From Bufo bufo (Eukaryota > Chordata > Amphibia > Anura > Bufonidae): 64,000 nt of DNA. The first letter of the stretch is position 1. The number at the start of each line of letters is the position of its first letter. Below are positions 10,453 to 22,059 of the stretch, one piece after another. Where the stretch lies: assembly GCF_905171765.1 (NCBI RefSeq), contig NC_053393.1, forward strand, positions 185,313,921-185,377,920, read 5' to 3'. Both the position numbers and the translations under genes were made by a program. Under the pieces are notes generated by a model that was not told the DNA's origin, ran no database searches, and saw only the letters and a list, made by a program, of their open reading frames with translations.

Positions 10453-11217
10453 TTATTCTCCAGGTCAGTACAAATCAAGCAATACTATATTTGTATAGCT
10501 TTTCTTGCGTTTTGATACAGAAAAAAAAGTTTTTTTGTTATGATTTTCTGACCCCTATAACCTTTTTAGTAGTTATGTGTGCGTAGCTGTACGAGGGCTC
10601 ATTTTTGGTGGGGAAATCTGTACTTTTCAGTAATACCATTCTGGGGTGTATACAACTTTTTGATCACTTTTTATTATTTTTTTTTTGTGAGAGGAGAAGC
10701 AACCACAAAATGGTATATCGGCCATGCTGACCCTTTTTTTGTTTCACCCTTTCTTGTATGGGATTAATACATTTATATTTTTATGATACAGGCGTTTTCA
10801 CATGCAGCGATATCCATGATGTGTATTTTTTTTTTACATTTAATATATTTTTTTTTTACACTTTATATAGTTCAAATAAGGAGTACAGTAGCATTGGAGT
10901 CTATGGCTACAGGCAATGGTTCTGACAGGGGCTGCCGCACACAAGCTCTAGCTCCTCCGATCGCCACACGGGGGAGCTGGAGCATTACCAGAAGCCCACA
11001 TTTCAGGGATTTAGCATGCTCAGATGCAGTGGTTAGGTCTTAAATGTCCGTGATTGGCATTACTGCTGGTCACAGACATTAGACATGGGTGCCTGCTGTA
11101 TGAAACAGCAGGCACCCGATTGCTCTGGCGCCCGCTCCTAAGCTTTAAAAAGACCCAACATGTGACATGTTGTGAGAGGGTTAAGAATACTTTGATTACT
11201 GAAATATTGTTTATTAA

Positions 11218-11430
11218 CCCTTTATATCCCGGGCCAGTTTTCACCCTCCTGCCCAGACCATTTTTCTGCAAATTTGACGTGTCACTTTATGTGTTAATAA
11301 CTTTGGAATATGTTTCTCAGGAACTCAGAGGGGCATTCCCTGGCCTACAATACTCCACATACACACTATGCATAATAGGCACTCTCAATAGTGAGAAACA
11401 GTACCCCCCCCCCCCCAGACAACTCATATA
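11218..11430 (+). mobile_element. second TTAA-type repeat, 5' fragment
   Basis: TTAA at 11,214-11,217 is followed by CCCTTTATATCCCGGGCCAG and 'agaccatttttctgcaaat'. It has the same TTAACCC start as the neighbouring element but a different body. It is cut by the MITE at 11,431. Confidence 0.4.
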
Positions 11431-11793
11431 CAGGTGAAACTCGAAAAATTTGAATATTGTGCAAAGTTCATTTATTTCAGTAATGCAACTTAAAAGGTGA
11501 AACTAATATATGAGATAGACTCATTACATGCAAAGCGAGATATTTCAAGCCTTTAGTTGTTATAATTTGAATGATTATGGCTTATGAAACCCTAAAGTCA
11601 CAATTTTGAGGTACCCTGTGCTCAGGGGGTATGGATTAATTAGCTGACTAGAGTGTGATACTTTGAGCCTAGAATATTGAACCTTTTCACAAAATTCTAA
11701 TTTTAAGCTGCATTAATGCAACTCCTTTTAATTTGCATTACTGAAATAAATGGACTTTTGCACGATATTCAATTTTTTTTCGAGTTTTACCTG
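11431..11793. mobile_element. Tc1/mariner-type MITE
   Basis: 363 bp with TIRs CAGGTGAAACTCGAAAAA and TTTCGAGTTTTACCTG (reverse complement closely matching). Homology continues inwards through 'ttgaatattgtgcaaag' and 'catttatttcagtaatgcaa'. It is flanked by TA at 11,429-11,430 and 11,794-11,795. It has no coding capacity. The TA target supports Tc1/mariner. Confidence 0.75.
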
Positions 11794-12430
11794 TATATTT
11801 CTGAGAAACCCAGAGTAGCATAGCAGGCTCTCTCTCCGAATCTCAAGAGGTTTGCTCATCTCTAATATATATATTACCTACATCAAAACTGGTCGTTGCA
11901 GGTATGAAGAGCATCCTATGGCTACTTATTTGCACATTTCCAAGTGTGTGCTCTTTCAAACACACCAATTAAGGAATAATTAATAAAATATTATGTTGAC
12001 ATTACTAAATATGTAATTTGCATTCCATTTAGTTGAAAATACATTTTCTAATTTAGTCTAGCAGAACTGATCGCATTAAAGCAAGAGAAGAGTCACGCTC
12101 CTTGGAGGCTTGAACAAAGCAGAGATGATAATGGACACAGACACTGACAGTGCTTTTAGCGAAAAATAATTCATGTTTTCGAGCATCACTGTGCAAGGAG
12201 GTCATTTTTAATGGCAAAGTTATACAGTGCAGAACCAGTCAGCCCTAAAGCTTTTTCTCATTTAGAAATCATCTACCAGCTTTTGAAATAATTACAATAA
12301 TTCCACCCAAATAATAATAATGATAACAATGTTAAGACTGTTATTGCAGAAATAACACAAATATAGTATTGGGAATAACAAATTATTGGATGATACTATT
12401 TTGTAATGTGTATCAACAGTCTCCGGTGTG
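11794..12430. other. no gene recognised
   Basis: AT-rich sequence. The only recognisable item is a hAT-end-like 'gctcatctctaa' near 11,856, resembling the family A 3' terminus, without a partner end. No ORF of interest was seen. Confidence 0.5.
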
Positions 12431-12680
12431 GGATTACTCTTTCAGGAGCATTGATATCCTCAGGATATGACATTAATATTTGATTGGCAGGGGTCTAACA
12501 CCCTGAACCACCACCGATCGGCTGATTCGGTGTAGCTACAGCACCTAAATTGTATGCCGGAACTACACAGCTCTGTCTATTCTGTATTAGATGGAACTGG
12601 TTACTGCAGCACTGCTCCCATTCACAGGTTACTGCGTAGTTACATCACTGACTTCTGGTGCTAGAGCTACCCCAAAACAG
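12430..12680. repeat. dispersed anuran-type repeat fragment
   Basis: Contains 'gatatcctcaggatatgaca', 'ttgattggcaggggtctaac' and 'accgatcggctga'. The related 'cctgaggttcagccatcaat' with 'tcctgggataaccctttaa' occurs at 28,440-28,490. This is recognised as a dispersed repeat from memory, and its superfamily is not established. Confidence 0.4.
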
Positions 12681-12683
12681 TTA

Positions 12684-12930
12684 AGGCTACTTTCACTTCA
12701 GGTTTTTTGCATTCCGGTTTTGAGATCCAGCAGAGGATCTTAAAATTGGGCCAAAACACTTCTATTTTGTCCCCATTCATTGTCAAGGGTACAAAAAAAG
12801 AACAAACCAGATCAGGAGGCATCAAGATGCATCCTGTTCCAGTTTGTTCAGTTTTTTTACAGGACACAAATCCGATGCAAGCTGCAAAACTGAACAAACC
12901 AGATATGGCATTAAAATCAATGTAAGTCAA
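12684..12930. repeat. dispersed repeat with inverted arms
   Basis: Begins 'aaggctactttcacttcagg', contains 'aaccagatcaggagg' and a later 'actgaacaaaccagatatgg', and ends near 'aatgtaagtcaatgg'. It resembles a short MITE-like repeat of amphibian genomes. No TSD was fixed. It gives open frames on both strands that are not genes. Confidence 0.35.
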
Positions 12931-12969
12931 TGGTGCCGCCCGTCATTGAACCCCTCAGATGCTTTGGGG

Positions 12970-13098
12970 GTTTCTACCGCCATTTCAGGAAAATAGATTT
13001 ATTACCAAGAAGCTTGAGGAAATTTGGCTTCGCACCAAATCAAATTTTTACTGAAATTCGGATCAAAGTCAATTTGCTTGGCTTTGATTTACTCAACA
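12970..13098 (-). mobile_element. fragment of a family A-like hAT 5' end
   Basis: The reverse complement resembles the first ~120 bases of A2 (14,749-14,880). Matching blocks include 'ccatttcaggaaaata', 'aggaaatttggcttcgcacc' and 'gatttactcaac' against A2's TIR-proximal sequence. It is a solitary end with no adjacent transposase. Confidence 0.5.
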
Positions 13099-13231
13099 AT
13101 AGTTCTAGCGCCACAAGTAAGCACCAATAGTACACTACTCCATCCACTTGTGGACTGAGCTGGTTAGTCAGCACTGCTACAACTGAAGTAAATGGGTATC
13201 ATTGCTCCAGTCACCAGCTCCATCCACTATA

Positions 13232-14742
13232 CACTGATAAGCAAAAGGATAACAATGTTTTGAACTTTTGACTTTCAAGCTCCAAATCTCACCATCCACT
13301 ACAGCTTCAAACGTGAGACTACCATCATTTTATAGACAATCATCTTGGCTACCTCATACATATATTGGACTTGCAACTATTTAGCACATGATTAGTTATG
13401 CAGATTCCTGTCATGTTTCTGCATTGTTACGGTTTTGCTCCTAAAATTCAAAATTTTAATTTTTATTATTTTGTTAGTATTTTGTAAATCCACTTTTGGC
13501 TTTCAACACTGCCTGAATCCTTCTGTGCATACTCTCGATTAGCTTCAAGCATGTCTCGACCAAAATCTGTTCCCAGGTCTCTTCTACACGTTTCCAATGT
13601 TGGTGCATACTGGTCGACTCACTTGGGTACAAATACAGCTTTTTCTTCAACTCTACCCACAAGTGTTTGATTGGGTTGATGTTTGGGGACTTTGGGGGCC
13701 AATCCAGCACCTCTACTTCATTGTCCTGTAAGTAGAACCATTTCTTCATCAATCTCAACGTATGCTTTGGGTTGTTGTCCTGCTGAAACACTATGTCACC
13801 CTTTTAATAACCACAGTACTTGAGTGTATGAAGTAACTCATCTTGTACATATATAGCTCAGAATTGAGATTCTGGTTAAGTGTCCAACGCCTTTGGCTGT
13901 GAAACAACCCCATATGATCACGCTTTCTCCACCAAATCTGACAATTCCTTAAATTTCTCCGTTAGCCACCTTTTCCCTGGTTCTTCTAGACCCATTTGCA
14001 CTCATCAGAGCCCAGTCTTCTGACTTTCATCTCATTGCTCCATATCACCCGATTCCCATAATCTACTGTCCACTGTTTGTACTTTTTTACAAACTCGAGC
14101 CGACGCTTCTTATGATGATATTGAAGTTGAGGCTTCTTCATCTTCGGGCCACCATTCCAGACTTGTTTAATATGTGTCACACAGTGCTTACATAGACGTA
14201 TGTGATCTCACATACAAGCCATCTCCACTGCCGTGTTCATCGCGCCAGAACTGATAGACCTTGTGATGAGCAGACTTGTTGACTCCAATATTTTGCATGG
14301 ACGTCTGCCTCTTGGCTTTGAAATGGATGGACAGACTTCATTTTGTATTGTTCCAACTGTCATCGGACTCACATGATACATTTTTATCATTTTCTTGGCC
14401 AGAATACCGCTATGGATGAGCTGGATGATGCCGTTTCTCTTTTCTTGGAAAATTTTCTTTATGGATTCGAACCAGTGACCGTTTGCTTGGGAATCAACCC
14501 AACACACTGAGCTAAGAAGAAAAAGATTGTTCCACTACCAGGAGCAAAACAGTAACAATGCAATTACATGACAAGAATCTGCATAACTAATCATATGCTA
14601 AAAAGTCAAATTTATATATGAGATAGCCAAGATGATTGTCTATAAAATGATGGTTGTCTCACGTTCAAAGCTGTAGTGGATGGTGAGATACGGAGCCTGA
14701 AATCAAAAGTTCAAAACATTATTACCCTTTTGCTTGTCAGTG
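13232..14742 (-). mobile_element. Tc1-like element (Tc1-I)
   Basis: About 1.5 kb with TIRs CACTGATAAGCAAAAGGATA and (reverse complement) CACTGACAAGCAAAAGGGTA, flanked by TA at 13,230-13,231 and 14,743-14,744. Homology of the ends continues through 'aatgttttgaacttttga' and 'tccatccact'-type inner sequence. It carries a minus-strand transposase relic. A fragment of the same family lies at 57,747-57,885. Confidence 0.88.
13474..14507 (-). pseudogene. Tc1-I transposase (inactive)
   Basis: DDE/D-type transposase that would excise the element at its TIRs. Reading on the minus strand, 14,507-14,208 carries the N-terminal helix-turn-helix region (KRNGIIQLIHSGILAKKM, KPRGRRPCK). 14,180-13,986 carries HHKKRRLEFVKKYKQW and the first catalytic block as VIWSNEMK, where the usual Asp is Asn. 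13,791-13,474 carries FQQDNNPKHT (second Asp present) and SPNINPIKHLW, where the usual catalytic Glu of NPIEHLW is Lys. Several frame breaks separate the blocks, and two of three catalytic residues are changed, so it cannot be active. Confidence 0.88.
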
Positions 14743-14959
14743 TATAATTAGAGATGAGCAAATCGAAGTTGACGAAGTGGAATTCTATCCAAATTTTAGG
14801 AAAAATTGGATTCACACCGAATCCGAATTTCCTCTCGCTTTGTGGTAACGAATCACATTTTTTCCTAAAATGGCTGCTGAATAGTGATGGACGAACATCG
14901 TCTGGGAGGATTCGTGAACACGAACACGCATTCGCGATCAAATGTTCGCCAACCGCGCG

Positions 14960-16027
14960 TTCGCGGCAGGCACTATTCATTTTAAAGGCAGTTAACCCTG
15001 AAAAACGTTCAGGTCATATTTTCAGCCAGTAAACACTTACTAGAAGTACATAAATAGTCCCATAACATGGACAGTGATATACCAGAGGGGGATCATTGGC
15101 AAAAATTCCCACAGAAAATATGTATTTTAATCAGGGGCCATTTTTATGCGTCTTAAAGGGAAACTCTCAAAAATGTGCCCTGCTGGAGCCTAGAAATTTT
15201 TTTATTTCCTATCGGTTTGATGTATACAAATGTGCAGCACTACACGTTTTTGTATCCTGCAGAGTCCATTAAAAAAAGCATACATTAACGTAAATTATTT
15301 TTTTTACCATGAAACTGTATGGTGAATGTACAGTACACCACTGTATGGCATTAGTCAGAGGCATCTGTTAACGCATACATTTTTGGTATGCATTAAATGG
15401 GTGGCAAAAATAGGATGTGAACCCAGCCCTAGTGTCATAATAAGCGCCAGTACACAGCGGAGCAGCGTGGCACAGAGGGGAGGCCGCCATGTACTGACGA
15501 AGCGCTACCTGGTCCTGGTGGTCAGGGATGAGGACTGTGTTTCCCAAGGACCATTTTCTACTGGGAAATACAGGGCACAGTATAATACACTAAAATCTAT
15601 ATAATATGAAGATATTAGCCCTACCCTGACTAATAATACAATTAGGTGGTCATTTATTATATAGAAATACATCTATTTTAGGCGTATTTCTGACACAGAT
15701 TGTGGCGCAAAGGTCCTTAACACCACAATGTGCATATTATTCCCGCTCATGCCAGGTTTAAAAAAGGATGGCGTGGGCAGGGAAAGGGATACAGTTATGG
15801 CGATCCAGTTATTGGATACCACCACCATACATTGACCGGATAACACCTCTGTACAGTGACCGGATAACAGGGTATAAGAGGGCACAGTATGGAGTGAGGG
15901 GCACAGTATGGGGTGGGGGGCACAGTCACATGACACTGTGTCATTAGAAGGTCCTTATGGTGAATGCGGTTCATACGACACCATAATGAGAGGCAGATGA
16001 GTGAGACAGGGGTGTAATTATGTGGCT
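14960..16027. other. family C unique trailer
   Basis: Non-coding 3' region of family C, including 'aaacactatt' style AT-rich parts and a stretch with 'gtgaccggataac' repeated near 15,835-15,865. Open frames at 15,326-15,604 (+) and 15,673-15,936 (-) show no recognisable domain. Confidence 0.5.
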
Positions 16028-16316
16028 AGAGATAAAAAATTTAACTGTCGGCCAGTACAGGTTCCAAAAATTAAGCAATAGGCATTCACCTGACAGCAAA
16101 GAACTTTGGATTCTGTGGCTGGAGGCACATTAGGCGGTCACAGGATAAATATGCAACTGTCGGCCAGTACAGGCCCCAAAAATTAGCCAATAGGCATTCA
16201 CCTGACAGCAAAGAACTTTGGATTCTGTGGCTGGAGGTACATTAGGCGGTCACAGGATAAATATGTAACTGTCGGCCAGTATAGGCCCCAAAAATTAGGC
16301 ATTCACCTGACATAAA
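16028..16316. repeat. family C trailer repeat, ~112-bp unit
   Basis: Two and a half copies of a unit with 'aactgtcggccagtacagg', 'aggcattcacctgacagca' and 'tggattctgtggctggagg'. It sits just downstream of the transposase stop, the same place as the trailer minisatellites of families A and D. Confidence 0.88.
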
Positions 16317-16463
16317 AGGCCTTTTATGCCGCTGTATATACAAAAGGCAAGGACCATTCTTTGTTGTGGGTGGTGGCAGATATGTGTGGGCTGGCATGAG
16401 GAAATTCAATTACACGTGGTCATCACAGGTGTTGAATTCCTCAGAGATCCATGCCTCATTCAT

Positions 16464-18304
16464 TTAAAAAAATGTGAGGTAGTCCACACTGTCGTGGGCT
16501 AGGCGAGTGCGCTTATCGGTCACGATCCCCCCCTGCTGTGCTGAACGTCCTTTCGGACAGGACACTCGACGAGGGGCAAGCCACGAGTTCCATGGCAAAT
16601 TGTACCAGCTCTGGCTACAGGTCAAGCCTGCACACCCAGTAGTCAAGAGGTTCCTCGCTTCTCAGAGCGTCCACATCGGCCGTTAACCCGATGTAGTCGG
16701 ACACCTGTCGGTCTAGGCATTCCCTGAAGCTGGACCCAGAGGGCGGCTGTTGATGGCTTGGCTGCAAGAATGATCTCATATCCGAAGTGAATAATCAAAT
16801 AGCTACAAGCTAATATCCTCTCTTGTCCCAGATATTAAAATATGACTTTTAATAAATTGATTAAAATGGCATGAACAAGCCTATTGAACTATTACAATAC
16901 TGTAAGTGAGCAATATTTATGTGGGTTAAAACTAGATGATCCTCATTATCAGTGCCATGTATCTGCGTGATTATACACCATTGTTTATAGAAGGTGGCTG
17001 GGAGTGCACTTCCGCACACTACCACTCTGATTGTGATGCACTCTGGCACACACTATCCACTCTTAAACATGCGCGTGAGAGAATATTTCCTAACTATCTA
17101 GAGCACATTTCCATGATAGATCAGCTCCTAAAACCTAAGTCTAGGTTTTAGATGATTTTAGAAGCTGATTTCTCATGAAAATGTGCTGGAGCAGCCTATC
17201 AAGCATATACAAGGTGGAGTTCCATTAAGCATTCACGAATCAGACGTCTGACGGGCAAGTGGTGTCGCTTCTGAACGTCAGCAAGGCGAGCCATGGCCAT
17301 GTAAGATCTTCTAACCGCAGAGCTGAAAGAAGTGCAGGACCGGTGTGGCTCTTGGATTCCAGGCACAACAGCCACAGCACAGCATGGCAACTTCTCACCT
17401 GGCACATCAAATAGGTTCTGGGGAGCTTGGGGGGTGCAGCGGAAGTGGCGGTACCAGTGGAAAAGGAGGAGTCACCCGAGGAGGAAATGGAGGATGGAAT
17501 AGGAGGAGGAGAAGAAGAGGCAGGCCTGCATGCAATCCGTGGCGGTAACACCTAATCCACACGGGTACCACGGGTTACATGCTTGATGGCCATCAGAAGG
17601 TTTACCCAGTGGGCAGTAAAAGTTATGTACCTTCCTTGCCCGTGTTTGCTAGACCATGTGTCTGTGATCAGATGTATCTTGGCACCGACACTGTGTGCCA
17701 GAGATATATTAACTTGCCACTGAACGTGGCCATATAGTTCAGGGATGCCCTTCTGGAAGAAATATTTCCTTCCGGAGACCTTCCATTGCGGTGTGCCAAT
17801 GGCCACAAATTTTCTAAAGGCCTCAGAGTCCACCAATATATATGGCAGTAGTTGGCGGGCTAGCAGTTCCGACAAGCCAGCAGTCAGCCGTTGGACAAGA
17901 GGATTATCCAGCGTCATAATATTTTTTACGCTCGAACATTTGAGCCACAGAAGCCTGCCTTGTGCCAGATGAACGCGATGATGCACGGTGGAAGGTGGAG
18001 TGGAGGACAAATGGGAGGAGAGAGGAGAATGATAAGAGGCAGGACACGGAGCGCTGGGAGTGTGGCTTTGTGGGTTCTGATGGCGTTGCTTCCACTGGGC
18101 ACGGTGATGGGAGGCCAAGTGCCTTCTTAAGGCGGTCATCCCTAGGTGAGTGTTGGGCTTACCGGGACTTATGCGTTGACAGCACAGCCTGCAGATGGCA
18201 ACACTATTATCAGAAGGTGACACGTTAATAAAAGCCCACACTGCGGAGCCATGTGCCGGCGTCCTGGGAGCGCAAGATGTGACCGTGCATGGTGGATGGT
18301 TCAT
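16464..18304 (-). pseudogene. family C hAT transposase with BED finger (broken)
   Basis: Minus-strand frame 18,304-17,240 opens with a BED finger: SAVWAFINVSP, Cys pair CRLCCQRI, then HLASHH. Next come KYFFQKGIPELYGHV and DTWSSKHGQGRYITFTAHWV of the RNase H-like region. A single TAG at 17,552-17,554 interrupts this frame before an Ser/Pro-rich arm. An insertion (about 16,788-17,200) follows. The C-terminus lies at 16,740-16,464: EEPLDYWVCRLDL, a TAG, PELVQFAMEL, then SVLSERTFSTAG and, after a frameshift in a G/C run, GIVTDKRTRLAHDSVDYLTFF. This is the hAT dimerisation motif. The middle of the catalytic domain is missing or scrambled. Upstream acidic and low-complexity arms read through 18,719. 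It is related to, but distinct from, families A and D. Confidence 0.85.
16788..17200. mobile_element. unclassified insertion in the family C transposase
   Basis: Coding homology runs up to SDMRSFLQPSHQQ (about 16,787) and stops. Unrelated AT-rich sequence follows to about 17,200, ending in a hairpin at about 17,107-17,185 ('ccatgatagatcagctccta' against 'tagaagctgatttctcatg'). Boundaries are approximate and no TSD was identified. Confidence 0.4.
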
Positions 18305-18894
18305 TCCAGATACATTTGCAGTTTGCTTTTTGCCTCCTGTGCACTGCGAGTTCTACCTGTTTCTCCTCCCTATCTGCTGCTCCGTCTCTCCCTCTGAACT
18401 CCCCTCCTCTTCCCTCTGAACTCCCCTCCTCTTCATCATTGTCACCTTCACCACCACTGACAGTAGAGATCTCGGAGTATGCAGTAACAATGGGGACCAC
18501 CCTCCTTGGCCTGATCTGGGTACTGTCGTCAGACCGCTGGGTGGCGAACGTTGCTACCTCCTCTTCCTCATCTGATGCCAAGAATGGGCTGCGGATGCAT
18601 GGGAAAATAATTCCTCTGACTCGAGTGGAGGGGTTATGGTGGTGGTGTCTTTGGGGGTGCACACAGCAGAGAGTGAGGAGGGCGCAGATACAGAGGATAA
18701 GGAGGGTGCAGCCACTCAACCATCTCTGGTGTGCACTTTGAAGTTATTGCACGTGCCTTCTCCAACTTCCCACTTAGGTTCCGGCCTGGTGCACCTGTCC
18801 AACCCCTACCATCCCTGCAGAATGGTCTGCATTTTACTCTGCCTTTCATTTTCTAAATGACCCTCTTCCTAAGTCCGTAGAGAAGAGCAATATT

Positions 18895-19390
18895 TGTGGA
18901 AGCAGGTGTATCGCAGCCCTCAATCAGTATTTGGTGGAAAAAGGCATATAGCAATAGCACCCCTCAATCAGTATTTTGTGGAAGAAGGTATATGGCACTC
19001 CTCAATCAGTATTTGGCAGAAACAGGTATATAGCACCCCTCAATCAGTATTTGGCAGAGACAGGTATATGGCACCCCTTAATCAGTATTTTGTGGAAGCA
19101 GGTGTATCACACCCCTCAATCAGTATTTTGTGGAAGAAGGTATATGGCACCCCTCAATCAGTATTTTGTGGAAACAGGTGTATCGCAGCCCTCAATCAGT
19201 ATTTGGTGGAAGAAGGCATATAGCAATAGCACTCATCAATCAGTATTTTGTGGAAGAAGGTATATGACACTCCTCAATCAGTATTTAGCAGAAACAGGTA
19301 TATAGCACCCCTCAATCAGTATTTGGCGGAAACTGGTATATAGCACCCCTCAATTAGGATTTTGTGGAAGAAGTCCTCAAGCAGTTTTTT
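18895..19390. repeat. family C leader minisatellite, ~38-44-bp unit
   Basis: About twelve copies of a unit with 'cccctcaatcagtatttt' and 'gtggaagaaggtatatggca'. It sits between promoter and ATG of family C. The repeat reads open in two plus-strand frames (109 residues each), which are repeat artefacts. Confidence 0.92.
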
Positions 19391-19536
19391 GGGGGGCAAC
19401 AGGTATATCACACCAGTTGCAATTAGTTTCTCCAATAGCGTTTGTCCCTCTATCTAGCTGCGGTATCGCAGCAGAACCACACACAACTGCTACACAATAC
19501 AAATACACTATAATATAATTTCTATGTTAGAAAGTA

Positions 19537-21116
19537 CACTGCTCAAAAAAATAAAGGGAACACAAAAATAACACATCCTAGATCTGAATTAATTAAATAT
19601 TCTTCTGAAATTCTTTGTTCTTTACATAGTTGAATGTGCTGACAACAAAATCACACAAAAATAATAAAATGGAAATCAAATTTTTCAACCCATGGAGGTC
19701 TGGATTTGAAGTCACACTCAAAATTAAAGTGGAAAAACACACTACAGGCTGATCCAAATTTGATGTAATGTCCTTAAAACAAGTCAAAATGAGGCTCAGT
19801 AGTGTGTGTGGCCTCCACGTGCCTGTATGACCTTCCTACAACGCCTGTGCATGCTCCTGATGAGGTGGCGGACGGTCTCCTGAGGGATCTCCTCCCAGAC
19901 CTGGACTAAAGCATCTGCCAACTCCTGAACAGTCTGTGGTGCAACGTGACGTTGGTGGATAGAGCGAGACATGATGTCCCAGATGTGCTCAATTGGATTC
20001 AGGTCTGGGGAACGGGCGGGCCAGTCCATAGCATCAATGCCTTCGTCTTGCAGGAACTGCTGACACACTCCAGCCACATGAGGTCTAGCATTGTCTTGCA
20101 TTAGGAGGAACCCAGGGCCAACCGCACCAGCATATGGTCTGACAAGGGGTCTGAGGATCTCATCTCGGTACCTAATGGCTGTCAGGCTACCTCTGGCGAG
20201 CACATGGAGGGCTGTGCGGCCCTCCAAAGAAATGCCATCCCACACCATTACTGACCCAATGCCAAACCGGTCATGCTGGAGGATGTTGCAGGCAGCAGAA
20301 CGTTCTCCACGGCGTCTCAAGACTGTCACATCTGTCACATGTGCTCAGTGTGAACCTGCTTTCATCTGTGAAGAGCACGAGGCGCCAGTGGCGAATTTGC
20401 CAATCTTGGTGTTCTCTGGCAGATGCCAAACGTCCTGCACGGTGTTGGGCTGTAAGCACAACCCCCACCTGTGGACGTTGGGCCCTCATATCACCCTCAT
20501 GGAGTCTGTTAATGACTGTTTGAGCAGACACATGCACATTTGTGGCCTGCTGGAGGTCATTTTGCAGGGCTCTGGCAGTGCTCCTCCTGTTCCTCCTTGC
20601 ACATAGGCGGAGGTAGCGGTCCTGCTGCTGGGTTGTTGCCCTCCTACGGCCTCCTCCACGTCTCCTGATGTACTGGCCTGTCTCCTAGTAGCGCCTCCAT
20701 GCTCTGGACACTACGCTGACAGACACAGCAAAACTTCTAGCCACAGCTCGCATTGATGTGCCATCCTGGATAAGCTGCACTACCTGAGCCACTTGTGTGG
20801 GTTGTAGACTCCGTCTAATGCTACCACTAGAGTGAAAGCACCGCCAGCATTCAAAAGTGACCAAAACATCAGCCAGGAAGCATAGGAACTGAGAAGTGGT
20901 CTGTGGTCACCACCTGCAGAACCACTCCTTTATTGGGGGTGTCTTGCTAATTGCCTATAATTTCCACCTTTTGTCTATCCCATTTGCACAACAGCATGTG
21001 AAATTGATCGTCACTCAGTGTTGCTTCCTAAGTGGACAGTTTGATTTCACAGAAGTGCGATTGACTTGGAGTTACATTGTGTTGTTTAAGTGTTCCCTTT
21101 ATTTTTTTGAGCAGTG
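19537..21116 (-). mobile_element. Tc1-like element nested in family C
   Basis: 1,580 bp with near-identical TIRs CACTGCTCAAAAAAATAAAG at both ends (right end inverted), flanked by TA at 19,535-19,536 and 21,117-21,118. It carries a minus-strand transposase relic. It lies between the leader minisatellite and the promoter-proximal palindrome of family C, making it the youngest layer of this nest. Confidence 0.92.
19796..20830 (-). pseudogene. Tc1-like transposase (frameshifted)
   Basis: Minus strand. The N-terminal part (about 20,830-20,540) reads as a helix-turn-helix pair ([26 protein letters not shown]) with a stop after RRY, then an Arg-rich linker [14 protein letters not shown]. 20,537-20,340 continues with [24 protein letters not shown] and the first catalytic Asp in LFTDESRF. 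A frameshift near 20,340 moves to the frame 20,338-19,796, which holds GSVMVWDGISLEGRT, the second Asp in MQDNARPH and the Glu in SPDLNPIEHIW, ending RRCRKVIQARGGHTHY. All three catalytic residues are present, but one stop and one frameshift break the gene. Usual length for the family is about 340 residues. Confidence 0.88.
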
Positions 21117-21175
21117 TATATTATAGGTATTTCACACCCCTTCTATATCACACCTATCGATAGAACACCTATACA

Positions 21176-21195
21176 AGTCCTTAAAAGGACTTTTG
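21176..21195 (-). promoter_or_regulatory. conserved AGTCC-palindrome, family C promoter candidate
   Basis: AGTCCTTAAAAGGACT has perfect 5-bp arms around TTAAAA and reads as a TATA-like TTTTAAGG on the minus strand. The same block followed by TTTTG occurs twice in the family D leader (about 44,320 and 45,013). Conservation between two element families upstream of their transposases suggests a promoter core or transposase-binding site. Function is inferred. Confidence 0.4.
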
Positions 21196-21611
21196 TTACC
21201 CTATTAGCTAGCCAAACGCTGTCCCTAACTGTCCCTGTTCCCAAATGCAACCTCTCCCTGCACTGGCAAAACACATAATGTAAAATGGCTGCCAGATTGG
21301 GTTCTGTTATAGGTTTGGGGGTGTGTCCATGTGCTGAAATATCTCAATTGGCTGTCATATCCCACCTAAAGGAATGTGTCATGGGTCAAAGTTCGTCGCT
21401 ATGCAAAAAAATATGGCGCGTGCGAATATCACCATATGTTTGTATGTTCGGCGAATCGGGAGCGAGCAAAGTTCGCTGCGAAATGACCACCGGGTGAACC
21501 GCAAGCCCATCTCTACTGCTGAACAAGTTAGGACATGGAGCAAGGAACTCTGGGAATGAGGGATCACCCACAATGCCATGCATGCAGCCATTCAGCAGCC
21601 AGCCAGCCCTG

Positions 21612-21634
21612 TGATGTCACAGCCCTATAAATAG
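21612..21634 (+). promoter_or_regulatory. family A promoter candidate (CRE-like + TATA)
   Basis: A CRE-like TGATGTCA (21,612-21,619) precedes a strong TATA box TATAAATAG (21,626-21,634) by about 6 bp. It lies on the coding strand of A2, upstream of the leader minisatellite and about 1.2 kb before the ATG at 22,818. Its position fits the element's own pol II promoter. It has not been shown to work. Confidence 0.5.
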
Positions 21635-22059
21635 CCTCAGCCATATTAGATTCAGCCATTTTTTTGTGTACTTAGTGCAGGGAAAGACGCCAGCAGGCGC
21701 TAGTGACAGTGGTAGAAAAGACATTAAAACTTTTAATTTGCTATATAGAAGTTCAGAGAAAGGATAGTGAGGAATCATTCCACAGTATTGAAGCAGAACA
21801 GGGTTCAGTAGGAGAGTTTACAGCCTGAGTAATAGGAACAATACTTTTACACCTTACTGCACTGACTGGGGATCCAAATTGCCATTATACAGCTCTGTAA
21901 TTCCAGCAAACCGTTCTTGTTATTGGGGTGCAAGTGCTATTTGATACAGCCATTAACAGGGTTTATTACAAGGAAATATTTATACATCTTATTTGCCCTT
22001 GTGCGGTGCAGTTATATGCTCTAAAGCATATTTTTGGCTTGTATTAGTGGGACAAAAGG

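Larger units (their letters stand above)
9659..11180 (+). mobile_element. TTAA-flanked non-autonomous element
   Basis: Bounded by TTAA at 9,655-9,658 and 11,181-11,184. The termini are CCCCTTCTACCCC... and ...GTGAGAGGG. Landmarks include 'aacttttttatttttcag', 'catatgagggcttgtttttt' and a 3' 'gcctgctgtatgaaacagca' hairpin. TTAA targets fit piggyBac or Kolobok-type elements, but no transposase is present, so the superfamily is inferred. It is interrupted by the MITE at 9,947-10,452. Small open frames inside it are not genes. Confidence 0.55.
14882..21515 (-). mobile_element. hAT family C, nested in A2
   Basis: The left end is TAGTGATGGAC and the right end (reverse complement) TAGAGATGGGC, flanked by identical 8-bp TSDs CTGCTGAA at 14,874-14,881 and 21,516-21,523. 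Transcription runs on the minus strand. Order from its 5' end (right): AGTCC-palindrome promoter candidate (21,176), nested Tc1 (19,537-21,116), leader minisatellite (18,895-19,390), BED transposase relic (18,304-16,464), trailer repeats (16,316-16,028), unique trailer to 14,882. Its site lies in the A2 leader, so it is younger than A2. Confidence 0.93.

Noticed and set aside
10003..10586. Overlapping ORFs of 80-113 residues on both strands
   Set aside because: They fall in the palindromic 'tgcggaccgca' body of the PIF/Harbinger-like MITE and the SINE-like repeat.
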